Shown piece after piece: positions 1 through 12,672 of a DNA stretch of 64,000 nucleotides. Position 1 is the first letter of the stretch. Each line of letters starts with the position of its first letter. Origin of the DNA: Schoenoplectus triqueter (Eukaryota; Streptophyta; Magnoliopsida; Poales; Cyperaceae); the NCBI GenBank assembly GCA_964058805.1, contig CAXKVV010002144.1, positions 806,001-870,000 on the forward strand, in the 5' to 3' direction. The notes beneath the pieces were generated by a model, which searched no databases, was not told the DNA's origin, and saw only the letters and a list, made by a program, of their open reading frames with translations. The translations under genes and the position numbers were made by a program.

Positions 1-3000
1 CTCGTTTTCGGCGGTACCGAGGGCGTCGGGTCCCGTTTTAAGGTTTTGCGCTCCCCGACTCGTTTTCGGCGGTACCGATGGCGTCGGGACCCGTTTTCAT
101 GTTTTGCGCTCTCGGACTCGATTTCGGCAGTATCGAGGGCGTCGGGTCCCGTTTTCATGTTTTGTGCGCCCGAACTCGGTTTCGGCGGTACCGAGGGCGT
201 CGGGACCCGTTTTCATGTTTTGAGCGCCCGGACTCGATTTCGGCAGTACCGATGCCGTCGAGACCCGTTTTCATGTTTTGCGCTCTCGGACTCGATTTCG
301 GCAGTACCGAGGGCGTCGAGTCAGGTTTTCATGTTTTGCGCGCCCACACTCTGTTTCGGCGGTACCGAGGGCTTCGGGTCCCGTTTTCTTGTTTTGCGCA
401 CCCGGACTCGTTTTCGGCGGTACCGAGGGCGTCGGGTTCCGTGTTCATGTTTTGCGCTCCTCGACTCATTTTCGGTGGTACCGATGGCGTGGAGACCCGT
501 TTTCATGTTTTGCGCTCTCGGACTCGTTTTCATGTTTTGCGCCCCCGGACTCGTTTTCGACGGTACCGATGGCGTCGAGACCCGTTTTCATGTTTTGCGC
601 TCTCGGACTCGATTTCGGCAGTACCGAGGGCGTCGGGTCCCGTTTTATGTTTTGCGCGCCCGAACTCGGTTTCGGCGTTACCGATGGCGTCGGGTCACGT
701 TTTCATGTTTTGCGCTCCGCGACTCGTTTTCGGCGGTACCGATCGCGTCGGGACCCGTTTTCATGTTTTGCGCTCTCGGACTCGTTTTCGGCGGTACCGA
801 TGGCGTCGGGTCCCGTTTTCATGTTTTGCGCGCGCGGACTCATTTTCGGCGGTACCGATGGCGTCGGGTCACGTTTTCATGTTTTGCGCGCCCGGACTCG
901 TTTTCGGCGGTACCGAGGGCGTCGGTTCCCGTGTTCATGTTTTGCGCTCCGCGACTCGTTTTCGGCGGTACCGATCGCGTCGGGACCCGTTTTCAAGTTT
1001 TGCGCTCTCGGACTCGTTTTCGGCGGTACCGATGGCGTCGGGTCCCGTTTTCATGTTTTGCGCGCCCGAACTCGGTTTCGGCGGTACCGAGGGCGTCGGG
1101 TTCCGTGTTCATGTTTTGCGCTCCTCGACTCATTTTCGGTGGTACCGATGGCGTGGAGACCCGTTTTCATGTTTTGCGCTCTCGGACTCGTTTTCATGTT
1201 TTGCGCCCCCGGACTCGTTTTCGGCGGTACCGAGGGCGTTAGGTCCCGTGTTCATGTTTTGCGCTCCCCGACTCGTTTTCGGCGGTACCGATGGCGTCGG
1301 GACCCGTTTTCATGTTTTGCGCTCTCGGACTCGATTTCGGCAGTACCGAGGGCGTCGGGTCCCGTTTTCATGTTTTGCGCTCCCGGACTCGTTTTCGGCG
1401 GTACCGAGGGCGTCGGGACACGATTTCATGTTTTGCGCGCCCGTACTCGTTTTCGGCGGTACCGAGGGCGTCGGGTCCCGTGTTCATGTTTTGCGCTCCG
1501 CGACTCGTTTTCGGCGGTACCGATTGCGTCGAGACCCGTTTTCATGTTTTGCGCTCTCGGACTCGTTTTCGGCGGTACCGATGGCGTCGGGTCCCGTTTT
1601 CATGTTTTGCGCTCCCGAACTCGTTTTCAAAGGTACCGAGGGCGTCGGGCCCCGTTTTCATGTTTTGCGCTCCCCGACTCGTTTTCGGCGGTACCGATGG
1701 CGTCGGGACATGTTTTCATGGTTTGCGCTCCCGACTCTTTTTCGGCTGTACAGATGGCGTCGGGACCAGTTTTCCTGGTTTGCGCTCCCCGAATCATTTT
1801 CGGTGGTACCGATGGCGTCGAGACCCGTTTTCATGTTTTGCGCTCTCGGACTCGTTTTCGGCGGCGTCGAGGGCGTCGGGTCCCGTTTTCTTGTTTTTCC
1901 CTCTCAGACTCGGTTTCGACAGTACCGACGGCGTCGGGTCCCGTTTTCATGTTTTGCGCTCCCGGACTCGTTTTCGGCGGTACCGAGGGCGTCGGGTCCC
2001 GTTTTCATGTTTTGCGCTCCCCGACTCATTTTCGACGGTACCGATGGCGTCGCGACTCGTTTTCATGTTTTGCGCTCTCGGACTCGTTTTCGGCGGAGCC
2101 GAGGGCGTCGGGTCTCATTTTCTTGTTTTGCGCGCCCGGACTCATTTTCGGCGGTACCGAGGGAGTCGTGTTCCGTTTTCATGTTTTGCGGGCCCGGACT
2201 CAATTTCGGCGGTATCGAGGGCGTCGAGTACCGTTTTCATGTTTTGCGCTCTCGAACTCGTTTTCGGCGGTACCGAGGGCGTCGAGTCTCGTTTTCATGT
2301 TTTGCGCTCCCCGACTCATTTTCAGCGGTACAGATGGCGTCGGGACCTGTTTTCATGTTTTGCGCTCTCGAACTAGTTTTCGGCACCGCCGAGGGCGTCG
2401 AGTCCCGTTTTCATGTTTTGCGCACCCGGATTCATTTTCGGCGGTACCGAGGGCGTCGGTCCCGTTTTCATGTTTTGCGCTCACCGACTCGTTTTCGGCG
2501 GTACCGATGGCGTCGGGACCCGTTTTCATGGTTTGCGCTCTCGGACTCGATTTCGGCAGTACCGAGGGCGTCGGGTCCCGTTTTCATGTTTTGCGCGCCT
2601 GAACTCGATTTCGGCGGTACCGAGGGCGTCGGGTCCCGTTTTCAAGTTTTGCGCCCCCGGAATCGTTTTCGGCGGTACCGAGGGCGTCGGGTCCCGTGTT
2701 CATGTTTTGCGCTCCCCGACTCGTTTTCGGCGGTACGGATGGCGTCGGGACCCGCTTTCATGTTTTGCGCTCTCGGACTCGATTTCGACGATACCGTGGG
2801 CGTCCGGTCCCGTTTTCATGTTTTGCGCGCCCGAACTCGGTTTCGGCGGTACCGAGGGCGTCGGGTCCCGTTTTCATGTTTTGCGCTCCCGGACTCGTTT
2901 TCGGCGGTACCGAGGGCGTCGGGTCCCGTTTTCATGTTTTGCGCTCCCCGACTCGTTTTCGGCGGTTCCGATGGCGTCGGTACCCGTTTTCATGTTTTGC

Positions 3001-4253
3001 GCTCCTCGACTCATTTTCGATGGTACCGATGGCGTGGAGACCCGTATTCATGTTTTGCGCTCTCGGAGTCGTTTTCATGTTTTACGCCCCCGGACTCGTT
3101 TTCGGCGGTACCGAGGGCGTTGGATCCCGTGTTCATGTTTTGCGCTCCCCGACTCGTTTTCGGCGGTACCGATGGCGTCGGGACCCGTTTTCATGTTTTG
3201 CCCTCTCGGACTCGATTTCGGCAGTACCGAGGGCGTCGGGTCCCATTTTCGTGTTTTGCGCGCCCGAACTCGGTTTCGGCGGTACCGAGGGCGTCGGGTC
3301 CCGTTTTCATGTTTTGCGCACCCGGACTCGTTTTCGGCGGTACCGAGGGCGTCGGGTCCCGTGTTCATGTTTTGCGCTCCGCGACTCGTTTTCGGCGGTA
3401 CCGATGGCGTCGGGACCAGTTTTCATATTTTGCGCTCTCGGACTCGTTTTCGGCGGTACCGATGGCGTCGGGTCCTGTTTTCATGTTTTGCGCGCCCGAA
3501 CTCGGTTTCGGCGGTACCGAGGGTGTCGGGTCCCGTTTACATGTTTTGCTCTCCCAGACTTGTTTTCGTCGGTACCGAGGGCGTCGGGTCCCGTTTTCAT
3601 GTTTTGCGCTCCCCGACTCGTTTTCGGCGGTACCGATGGTGTCGGGACCCGTTTTCGTGTTTTGCGCTCCCGACTCATTTTCGGCTGTACCGATGGCGTC
3701 GGGATCCGTTTTTATGTTTTGCGCACCCGGATTCGATTTCGGCCGTACCGAGGGCGTCGGGTCCCGTTTTCATGTTTTGCGCTCCTCGACTCGATTTCGG
3801 CGGTACGGATGGCGTTGGCACCCGTTTTCATGTTTTAAGCTCTCGGACTCGATTTCGACATTACCGAGGGCGTCGGGTCCCGTTTTCATGTTTTGCGGGC
3901 CCGAACTCGGGTTCGGCGGTACCGGGGGCGTCGGGTCCCGTTTTCATGTTTTGCGCTCCCGGACCCGGTTTCGGCGGTACCGAGGGCGTCGGGTCCCGTT
4001 TTCATGTTTTGCCCTCCCCGACTCATTTTCGACGGTACCGATGGCGTCGAGACCTGTTTTCATGTTTTGCACTCGCGGACTCGTTTTCGGCGGTACCGAT
4101 GGCTTCGGGACCCGTTTTCATGTTTTGCACTCTCGGACTCGTTTTCGGCGGTACCGATGGCGTCGGGTCCCGTTTTCATGTTTTGCGCGCCCGAACTCGG
4201 TTTCGGCGGTACCGAGGGCATCGGGTCCAGTTTTCATGTTTTGCGCTCCCGGA
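1..4253 (+). repeat. Higher-order repeat A, copy 1
   Basis: First copy of a kilobase-scale repeat built from satellite monomers. Many diagnostic variants recur exactly 4253 bp downstream. One is the rare TTTTAAGGTTTTG monomer with AAGG at 40, repeated at 4293. Another is the GTCAGGTTTTCATG monomer near 330, repeated near 4583, and a third is the run of degenerate monomers around 1730-1920, repeated at 5983-6173. The match to copy 2 holds up to about 3735. The last 0.5 kb (about 3740-4253) differs from what follows copy 2. The true left boundary is unknown because the window starts here. 4253 is not a whole multiple of 58 because the unit contains half-monomers and small indels. Confidence 0.93.
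498..524 (+). repeat. 27-bp half-monomer (representative)
   Basis: A lone 27-bp half (CGTTTTCATG, TTTTGCGC, CTCTCGGACT) is followed at 525 by another CGTTTTCATG half, so the 31-bp half is missing between them. Equivalent half-monomers in the same sequence context occur near 1170, 3050, 4751, 5420, 7300, 8840, 9378, 9958, 12830, 13368, 13958, 17510 and 17890, and at 60425-60451 and 62366-62419. The shared context (preceded in most copies by GGCGTGGAGA, followed by GCCCCCGGACTCG) points to one founding event spread by later amplification. Confidence 0.9.
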
Positions 4254-7200
4254 CTCGTTTTCGGCGGTACCGAGGGCGTCGGGTCCCGTTTTAAGGTTTT
4301 GCGCTCCCCGACTCGTTTTCGGCGGTACCGATGGCGTCGGGACCCGTTTTCATGTTTTGCGCTCTCGGACTCGATTTCGGCAGTATCGAGGGCGTCGGGT
4401 CCCGTTTTCATGTTTTGTGCGCCCGAACTCGGTTTCGGCGGTACCGAGGGCGTCGGGACCCGTTTTCATGTTTTGAGCGCCCGGACTCGATTTCGGCAGT
4501 ACCGATGCCGTCGAGACCCGTTTTCATGTTTTGCGCTCTCGGACTCGATTTCGGCAGTACCGAGGGCGTCGAGTCAGGTTTTCATGTTTTGCGCGCCCAC
4601 ACTCTGTTTCGGCGGTACCGAGGGCTTCGGGTCCCGTTTTCTTGTTTTGCGCACCCGGACTCGTTTTCGGCGGTACCGAGGGCGTCGGGTTCCGTGTTCA
4701 TGTTTTGCGCTCCTCGACTCATTTTCGGTGGTACCGATGGCGTGGAGACCCGTTTTCATGTTTTGCGCTCTCGGACTCGTTTTCATGTTTTGCGCCCCCG
4801 GACTCGTTTTCGGCGGTACCGATGGCGTCGAGACCCGTTTTCATGTTTTGCGCTCTCGGACTCGATTTCGGCAGTACCGAGGGCGTCGGGTCCCGTTTCA
4901 TGTTTTGCGCGCCCGAACTCGGTTTCGGCGTTACCGATGGCGTCGGGTCACGTTTTCATGTTTTGCGCTCCGCGACTCGTTTTCGGCGGTACCGATCGCG
5001 TCGGGACCCGTTTTCATGTTTTGCGCTCTCGGACTCGTTTTCAGCGGTACCGATGGCGTCGGGTCCCGTTTTCATGTTTTGCGCGCGCGGACTCATTTTC
5101 GGCGGTACCGATGGCGTCGGGTCACGTTTTCATGTTTTGCGCGCCCGGACTCGTTTTCGGCGGTACCGAGGGCGTCGGGTCCCGTGTTCATGTTTTGCGC
5201 TCCGCGACTCGTTTTCGGCGGTACCGATCGCGTCGGGACCCGTTTTCATGTTTTGCGCTCTCGGACTCGTTTTCGGCGGTACCGATGGCGTCGGGTCCCG
5301 TTTTCATGTTTTGCGCGCCCGAACTCGGTTTCGGCGGTACCGAGGGCGTCGGGTTCCGTGTTCATGTTTTGCGCTCCTCGACTCATTTTCGGTGGTACCG
5401 ATGGCGTGGAGACCTGTTTTCATGTTTTGCGCTCTCGGACTCGTTTTCATGTTTTGCGCCCCCGGACTCGTTTTCGGCGGTACCGAGGGCGTTAGGTCCC
5501 GTGTTCATGTTTTGCGCTCCCCGACTCGTTTTCGGCGGTACCGATGGCGTCGGGACCCGTTTTCATGTTTTGCGCTCTCGGACTCGATTTCGGCAGTACC
5601 GAGGGCGTCGGGTCCCGTTTTCATGTTTTGCGCTCCCGGACTCGTTTTCGGCGGTACCGAGGGCGTCGGGTCACGATTTCATGTTTTGCGCGCCCGGACT
5701 CGTTTTCGGCGGTACCGAGGGCGTCGGGTCCCGTGTTCATGTTTTGCGCTCCGCGACTCGTTTTCGGCGGTACCGATTGCGTCGGGACCCGTTTTCATGT
5801 TTTGCGCTCTCGGACTCGTTTTCGGCGGTACCGATGGCGTCGGGTCCCGTTTTCATGTTTTGCGCTCCCGAACTCGTTTTCGGCGGTACCGAGGGCGTCG
5901 GGCCCCGTTTTCATGTTTTGCGCTTCCCGACTCGTTTTCGGCGGTACCGATGGCGTCGGGACATGTTTTCATGGTTTGCGCTCCCGACTCTTTTTCGACT
6001 GTACAGATGGCGTCGGGACCAGTTTTCCTGGTTTGCGCTCCCCGAATCATTTTCGGTGGTACCGATGGCGTCGAGACCCGTTTTCATGTTTTGCGCTCTC
6101 GGACTCGTTTTCGGCGGCGTCGAGGGCGTCGGGTCCCGTTTTCTTGTTTTTCCCTCTCAGACTCGGTTTCGACAGTACCGACGGCGTCGGGTCCCGTTTT
6201 CATGTTTTGCGCTCCCGGACTCGTTTTCGGCGGTACCGAGGGCGTCGGGTCCCGTTTTCATGTTTTGCGCTCCCCGACTCATTTTCGACGGTACCGATGG
6301 CGTCGCGACTCGTTTTCATGTTTTGCGCTCTCGGACTCGTTTTCGGCGGAGCCGAGGGCGTCGGGTCTCATTTTCTTGTTTTGCGCGCCCGGACTCATTT
6401 TCGGCGGTACCGAGGGAGTCGTGTTCCGTTTTCTTGTTTTGCGGGCCCGGACTCAATTTCGGCGGTCCCGAGGGCGTCGAGTACCGTTTTCATGTTTTGC
6501 GCTCTCGAACTCGTTTTCGGCGGTACCGAGGGCGTCGAGTCTCGTTTTCATGTTTTGCGCTCCCCGACTCATTTTCAGCGGTACAGATGGCGTCGGGACC
6601 TGTTTTCATGTTTTGCGCTCTCGAACTAGTTTTCGGCACCGCCGAGGGCGTCGAGTCCCGTTTTCATGTTTTGCGCACCCGGACTCATTTTCGGCGGTAC
6701 CGAGGGCGTCGGTCCCGTTTTCATGTTTTGCGCTCACCGACTCGTTTTCGGCGGTACCGATGGCGTCGGGACCCGTTTTCATGGTTTGCGCTCTCGGACT
6801 CGATTTCGGCAGTACCGAGGGCGTCGGGTCCCGTTTTCATGTTTTGCGCGCCTGAACTCGATTTCGGCGGTACCGAGGGCGTCGGGTCCCGTTTTCAAGT
6901 TTTGCGCCCCCGGAATCGTTTTCGGCGGTACCGAGGGCGTCGGGTCCCGTGTTCATGTTTTGCGCTCCCCGACTCGTTTTCGGCGGTACGGATGGCGTCG
7001 GGACCCGTTTTCATGTTTTGCGCTCTCGGACTCGATTTCGACGATACCGTGGGCGTCAGGTCCCGTTTTCATGTTTTGCGCGCCCGAACTCGGTTTCGGC
7101 GGTACCGAGGGCGTCGGGTCCCGTTTTCATGTTTTGCGCTCCCGGACTCGTTTTCGGCGGTACCGAGGGCGTCGGGTCCCGTTTTCATGTTTTGCGCTCC

Positions 7201-8682
7201 CCGACTCGTTTTCGACGGTTCCGATGGCGTCGGTACCCGTTTTCATGTTTTGCGCTCCTCGACTCATTTTCGGTGGTACCGATGGCGTTGAGACCCGTAT
7301 TCATGTTTTGCGCTCTCGGAGTCGTTTTCACGTTTTACGCCCCCGGACTCGTTTTCGGCGGTACCGAGGGCGTTGGATCCCGTGTTCATGTTTTGCGCTC
7401 CCCGACTCGTTTTCGGCGGTACCGATGGCGTCGGGACCCGTTTTCATGTTTTGCCCTCTCGGACTCGATTTCGGCAGTACCGAGGGCGTCGGGTCCCATT
7501 TTCGTGTTTTGCGCGCCCGAAATCGGTTTCGGCAGTACCGAGGGCGTCGGGTCCCGTTTTCATGTTTTGCGCGCCCTGACTCGTTTTCAGCGGTACCGAG
7601 GGCGTCGGGTCCCGTGTTCATGTTTTGCGCTCCGCGACTCTTTTTCGGCGGTACCGATGGCGTCGGGACCAGTTTTCATATTTTGCGCTCTCGGACTCGT
7701 TTTCGGCGGTACCGATGGCGTCGGGTCCCGTTTTCATGTTTTGCGCGCCCGAACTCGGTTTCGGCGGTACCGAGGGTGTCGGGTCCCGTTTACATGTTTT
7801 GCTCTCCCAGACTTGTTTTCGTCGGTACCGAGGGCGTCGGGTCCCGTTTTCATGTTTTGCGCTCCCCGACTCGTTTTCGGCGGTACCGATTGCGTCGGGA
7901 CCCGTTTTCGTGTTTTGCGCTCCCGACTCATTTTCGGCTGTACCGATGGCGTCGGGACCCGTTTTTATGTTTTGCGCACCCGGACTCATTTTTTGTGGTA
8001 CCGATGGCGTCGAGACCCGTTTTCATGTTTTGCGCTCTCGTACTCGTTTTCGACAGTACCGACGGCGTCGGGTCCTGATTTCATGTTTTGTGGGCCCGAA
8101 CTCGGTTTCGGCAGTACCGAGGGCGTCGGGTCCCGTTTTCATGTTTTGCGCTCCCGGACTCGTTTTCGGCAGTACCGAGGGCGTCGGGTCCCGTTTTCAT
8201 GTTTTGCGCTCCCCGACTCATTTTTGGCGGTACCGATGGCGTCGAGACCCGTTTTCAAGTTTCGCGCGCCCGGACTCGTTTTCGGCGGTACAGAGGGCGA
8301 CGGGTCCCAATTTCATGTTTTGCGCGCCCGGATTCGTTTTCGGCGGTATAGAGGGCATCGGGTCCCGTTTTCTAAATTTGGGCGCTCGAACTCGTTTTCG
8401 GCGGTACCGAGGGCGTCGGGTCCCATTATCATGTTTTGCGTTCCCGGACCCGGTTTCGGCGGTACCGAGGGCGTCGGGTCCCGTTTTCATGTTTTGCGCT
8501 CCCCGACTCATTTTCGACGGTACCGATGGCGTCGAGACATGTTTTCATGTTTTGCACTCGCGGACTCGTTTTCGGCGGTACCGAGGGGGTCGGGTCCCAT
8601 TTTCATATTTTGTGCACTCGGACTCGTTTTCGGCGATACATTGGGCGTCGGGTCCCGTGTTCATGTTTTGCGCTCCCCGACT
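4254..8682 (+). repeat. Higher-order repeat A, copy 2
   Basis: Second copy of HOR-A. It aligns with copy 1 at a constant 4253-bp offset, with only scattered substitutions, from 4254 to about 7988. Beyond about 7990 it departs from copy 1 and carries monomers with a ctaaatttggg variant (around 8372) that also occur in copies 3 and 4. The next TTTTAAGG marker monomer follows 4427 bp after the one in this copy. The mosaic end suggests an exchange joined two unequal versions of the unit here. Confidence 0.9.
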
Positions 8683-9606
8683 CGCTTTCGGCGGTACCGA
8701 GGGCGTCGGGTCCCGTTTTAAGGTTTTGCGCTCCCCGACTCGTTTTCGGCGGTACCGATGGCGTCGGGACTCGTTTTCATGTTTTGCGCTCCTCGACTCA
8801 TTTTCGGCGGTACCGATGGCGTGGAGACCCATTTTCATGTTTTGCGCTCTCGGACTCGTTTTCATGTTTTGCGCCCCCGGACTCGTTTTCGGCGGTACCT
8901 TGGGCGTCGGGTCCCGTGTTCATGTTTTGCGCTCCCCGACTCGTTTTCGGCGGTACCGATGGCGTCGGGACCCGTTTTCATGTTTTGCGCTCTCGGACTC
9001 GATTTCGGCAGTACTGAGGGCGTCGGGTCCCGTTTTCATGTTTTGCGCGCCAGAACTCGATTTCGGCGGTACCGAGGGCGTCGGGACCCGTTTGCATGTT
9101 TTGCGCGCCCGTACTCGATTTCGGCCGTACCGATGGCGTCGGGACCCGTTTTCATGTTTTGCGCTCTCGGACTCGATTTCGGCAGTACCGAGGGCGTCGA
9201 GTCAGGTTTTCATGTTTTGCGCGCCCACACTCGGTTTCGGCGGTACCGAGGGCTTCGGGTCCCGTTTTCTTGTTTTGCGCACCCGGACTCTTTTTCGGCG
9301 GTACCGACAGCGTCGGGTTCCGTGTTCATGTTTTGCGCTCCTCGACTCATTTTCGGTGGTACCGATGGCGTGGAGACCCGTTTTCATGTTTTGCGCTCTC
9401 GGACTCGTTTTCATGTTTTGTGCCTCAGGACTCGTTTTCGGCGGTACCGAGGGCTTTGGGTCCCGTGTTCATGTTTTGCGCTCCCCGACTCGTTTTCGGC
9501 GGTACCGATGGCGTCGGGACCCGTTTTCATGTTTTGCCCTCTCGGACTCGATTTCGGCAGTACCGAGGGCGTCGGGTTCCGTTTTCATGTTTTGCGCGCC
9601 CGAACT

Positions 9607-9637
9607 CGGTTTCGGCGGTACCGATGGCGTCGGGTCA
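9607..9637 (+). repeat. 31-bp half-monomer
   Basis: Here the 31-bp half (with CGGTACCG and GGCGTCGGGTCA) is followed directly by another CGTTTTCGG instead of CGTTTTCATG, so the 27-bp half is missing. The break falls at the CGTTTTC motif shared by both halves. The same lesion is at 13597-13627, exactly 3990 bp away, so it was copied with HOR-A rather than arising twice. Confidence 0.9.
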
Positions 9638-11236
9638 CGTTTTCGGCGGTACCGAGGGCGTCGGGTCCCGTGTTCATGTTTTGCGCTCCGCGACACGTTT
9701 TCGGCGGTACCGATCGCGTCGGGACCCGTTTTCATGTTTTGCGCTCTCGGACTCGATTTCGGCAGTACCGAGGGCGTCGAGTCAGGTTTTCATGTTTTAC
9801 GCGCCCACACTCGGTTTCGGCGGTACCGAGGGCTTCGGGTCCCGTTTTCTTGTTTTGCGCACCCGGACTCGTTTTCGGCGATACCGACAGCGTCGGGTTC
9901 CGTGTTCATGTTTTGCGCTCCTCGACTCATTTTCGGTGGTACCGATGGCGTGGAGACCCGTTTTCATGTTTTGCGCTCTCGGACTCGTTTTCATGTTTTG
10001 CGCCCCCGGACTCGTTTTCGGCGGTACCGAGGGCGTTGGGTCCCGTGATCATGTTTTGCACTCCCCGACTCGTTTTCGGCGGTACCGAGGGCGTCGGGTC
10101 CCGTTTTCACGTTTGGCGCGTCCGGACTCGGTTTCGGCAGTACCGAGGGCGTCGGGACCCGTTATCATGTTTTGCGCTCCCGGACCCGGTTTCGGCGGTA
10201 CCGAGGGCGTCGGGTCCCGTTTTCATGTTTTGCGCTCCCCGACTCATTTTCGGCGGTACCGAGGGCGTCGGTCCCGTTTTCATGTTTTGCGCTCCTCGAC
10301 TCGTTTTCGGCGGTACCGATGGCGTCGGGACCCGTTTTCATGTTTTGCGCTCTCGGACTCGATTTCGGCCGTACCGAGGGCGTCGGGTCCCGTTTTCATG
10401 TTTTGCGCGCTCGAACTCGGTTTCGGCGGTACCGAAGGCTTCGGGTCCCGTTTTCATGTTTTGCGCACCCGGACTCGTTTTCGGCGGTACCGAGGGCGTC
10501 GGGTCCCGTGTTCATGTTTTGCGCTCCGCGACTCGTTTTCGGCGGTACCGATGGCGTCGGGACCCGTTTTTATGTTTTGCGCACCCGGACTCGATTTCGG
10601 CCGTACCGAGGGCGTCGGGTCCCGTTTTCATGTTTTGCGCACCCGGACTCGATTTCGGCCGTACCGAGGGAGTCGGGTCCCGTTTTCATGTTTTGCGCTC
10701 CTCGACTCGATTTCGGCGGTACCGATGGCGTCAGGACCCGTTTTCATTTTTTGCGCTCTCGGACTCGATTTCGACAGTACCGAGGGCGTCGGGACCTGTT
10801 TTCATGTTTTGCGCGCCAAACTCGGTTTCGGCGGTACCGAGGGCGTCAGGTCCCGTTTTCATGTTTTGCGCTCCCCGACTCATTTTCGGCGGTACCGATG
10901 GCGTCGGGACCCGTTTTCAAGTTTTGCGCTCTCGGACTCGATTTCGGCAGTACCGAGGGCGTCGGGTCCCGTTTTCATGTTTTGCGCGCCCAAACTCGGT
11001 TTCGGCGGTACCGAGGGCTTCGGGTCCCGTTTTCATGTTTTGCGCACCCGGACTCGTTTTCGGCGGTACCGAGGGCGTCGAGTCCGTGTTCATGTTCTGT
11101 GCTCCGCGATTGTTTTCGGCGGTACCGATGGCGTCGGGACCCGTTTTCATGTTTTGCGCTCTCGAACTCGGTTTCGGCGGTACCGAGGGTGTCGGGTTCG
11201 TTTTCATGTTTTGCGCGCCCGGACTCGTTTTCGGCG

Positions 11237-11244
11237 GTACCGAG
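11237..11244 (+). other. Empty paralogous target site of the hAT element (HOR-A copy 3)
   Basis: An uninterrupted GTACCGAG stands in the same local context as the transposon insertion: GGACTCGTTTTCGGCG on its left and GGCGTCGAGACCCG on its right, the latter leading into the rare TTTCAAGTTTCGCGCG variant. The left flank also shares the preceding CTCTCGAACTCGG monomer with 18030-18129. Confidence 0.88.
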
Positions 11245-12672
11245 GGCGTCGAGACCCGTTTTCAAGTTTCGCGCGCCCGGACTCGTTTTCGGCGGTACAG
11301 AGGGCGACGGGTCCCAATTTCATATTTTGCGCGCCCGGATTCGTTTTCGGCGGTACAGAGGGCGTCGGGTCCCGTTTTCTAAATTTGGGCGCTCGAACTC
11401 GTTTTCGGCGGTACCGAGGGCGTCGGGTCCCGTTTTCACGTTTTGCGCGTCCGGACTCGGTTTCGGCAGTACCGAGGGCGTCGGGACCCGTTATCATGTT
11501 TTGCGCTCCCGGACCCGGTTTCGGCGGTACCGAGGGCGTCGGGTCCCGTTTTCATGTTTTGCGCTCCCCGACTCGTTTTCGGCGGTACCGAGGGCGTCGG
11601 GACCCGTTTTCATGTTTTGCGCTCCCAGACCCGGTTTCGGCGGTACCGAGGGCGTCGGGTCCCGTTTTCATGTTTTGCGCTCCCCGACTCATTTTCGGCG
11701 GTACCGAGGGCGTCGGACCCTTTTTCATGTTTTGCGCTCTCGGACTCGATTTCGGCCGTACCGAGGGCGTCGGGTCCCGTTTTCATGTTTTGCACTCTCG
11801 AACTCGGTTTCGGCGGTACCGAGGGCTTCGGGTCCCGTTTTCATGTTTTGCGCGCCCGAACTCGGTTTCGGCGGTACCGAGGGCGTCGGGTCCCGTTTTC
11901 ATGTTTTGCGCCCCCGGACTCGTTTTCAACGGTACCGAGGGCGTCAGGTCCCGTGTTCATGTTTTGCGCTCCGCGACTCGTTTTCGGCGGTACCGATGGC
12001 GTCGAGACCCGTTTTCAAGTTTCGTGCGCCCGGACTCGTTTTCAGCGGTACAGAGGGCGACGGGTTCCAATTTCATGTTTTGCGCGCTCGGATTCGTTTT
12101 CGGCGGTACCGAGTGCGTCGGGTCCCGTTTTCTAAATTTGGGCGCTCGAACTCGTTTTCGGCGGTACAGAGTGCGTCGGGTCCCGTTTTCACGTTTTGCG
12201 CGTCCGGACTCGGTTTCGGCTGTACCAAGGGCGTCGGGACCCGTTATCATGTTTTGCGCTCCCGGACCCGGTTTCGGCGGTCCCGAGGGCGTCGGGTCCC
12301 GTTTTCATGTTTTGCGCTCCCCGACTCATTTTCGGCGGTACCGAGCGCGTCGGTCCCGTTTTCATGTTTTGCGCTCCCCGACTCGTTTTCGGCGGTACCG
12401 ATGGCGTCGGGACCCGTTTTCGTGTTTTGCGCTCCCGACTCATTTTCGGCAGTACCGATTGCGTCGGGACCCGTTTTCCTGTTTTGTGCTCCCCGACTCA
12501 TTTTCGGTGGTACCGATGGCGTCGGGACCCGTTTTCATGTTTTGCGCTCTCGGACTCGTTTTCGGCGGCGCCGAGGGCGTCGGGTCCCGTTTTCATCTTT
12601 TGCGCTCTCAGACTCGGTTTCGACAGTACCGACGGCGTCGGGTCCCGTTTTCATGTTTTGCGCTCCCCGACT

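Larger units (their letters stand above)
8683..12672 (+). repeat. Higher-order repeat A, copy 3
   Basis: Third HOR-A copy, starting at the GACTCGCTTTCGG monomer just before the TTTTAAGG marker (AAGG at 8720). It aligns with copy 4 at an offset of 3990 bp (3991 after about 11110, because of a one-base deletion in GCTCCGCGATTG). It contains an internal tandem duplication of about 753 bp (13 monomers): the segment ending near 11497 recurs ending near 12250. It shares with copies 1 and 2 the GTCAGGTTTTCATG monomer (about 9190) and the 27-bp half-monomers, but its monomer order differs from theirs in several places. Confidence 0.9.

Noticed and set aside
4118..4411. Minus-strand frames of about 60-155 codons recurring through the window
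   Set aside because: They begin at the ATG inside the monomer's CATGA and end at the TGA of the same motif one or more frame rotations later. They are produced by the repeat.
78..5495. An open frame of about 1,800 codons with 58-residue repeats
   Set aside because: The other two frames are open over the same region, the residue period equals the 58-bp monomer read through three frames, and there is no start context, domain or codon-level constraint. It is satellite passenger translation, as are the other long plus-strand frames.
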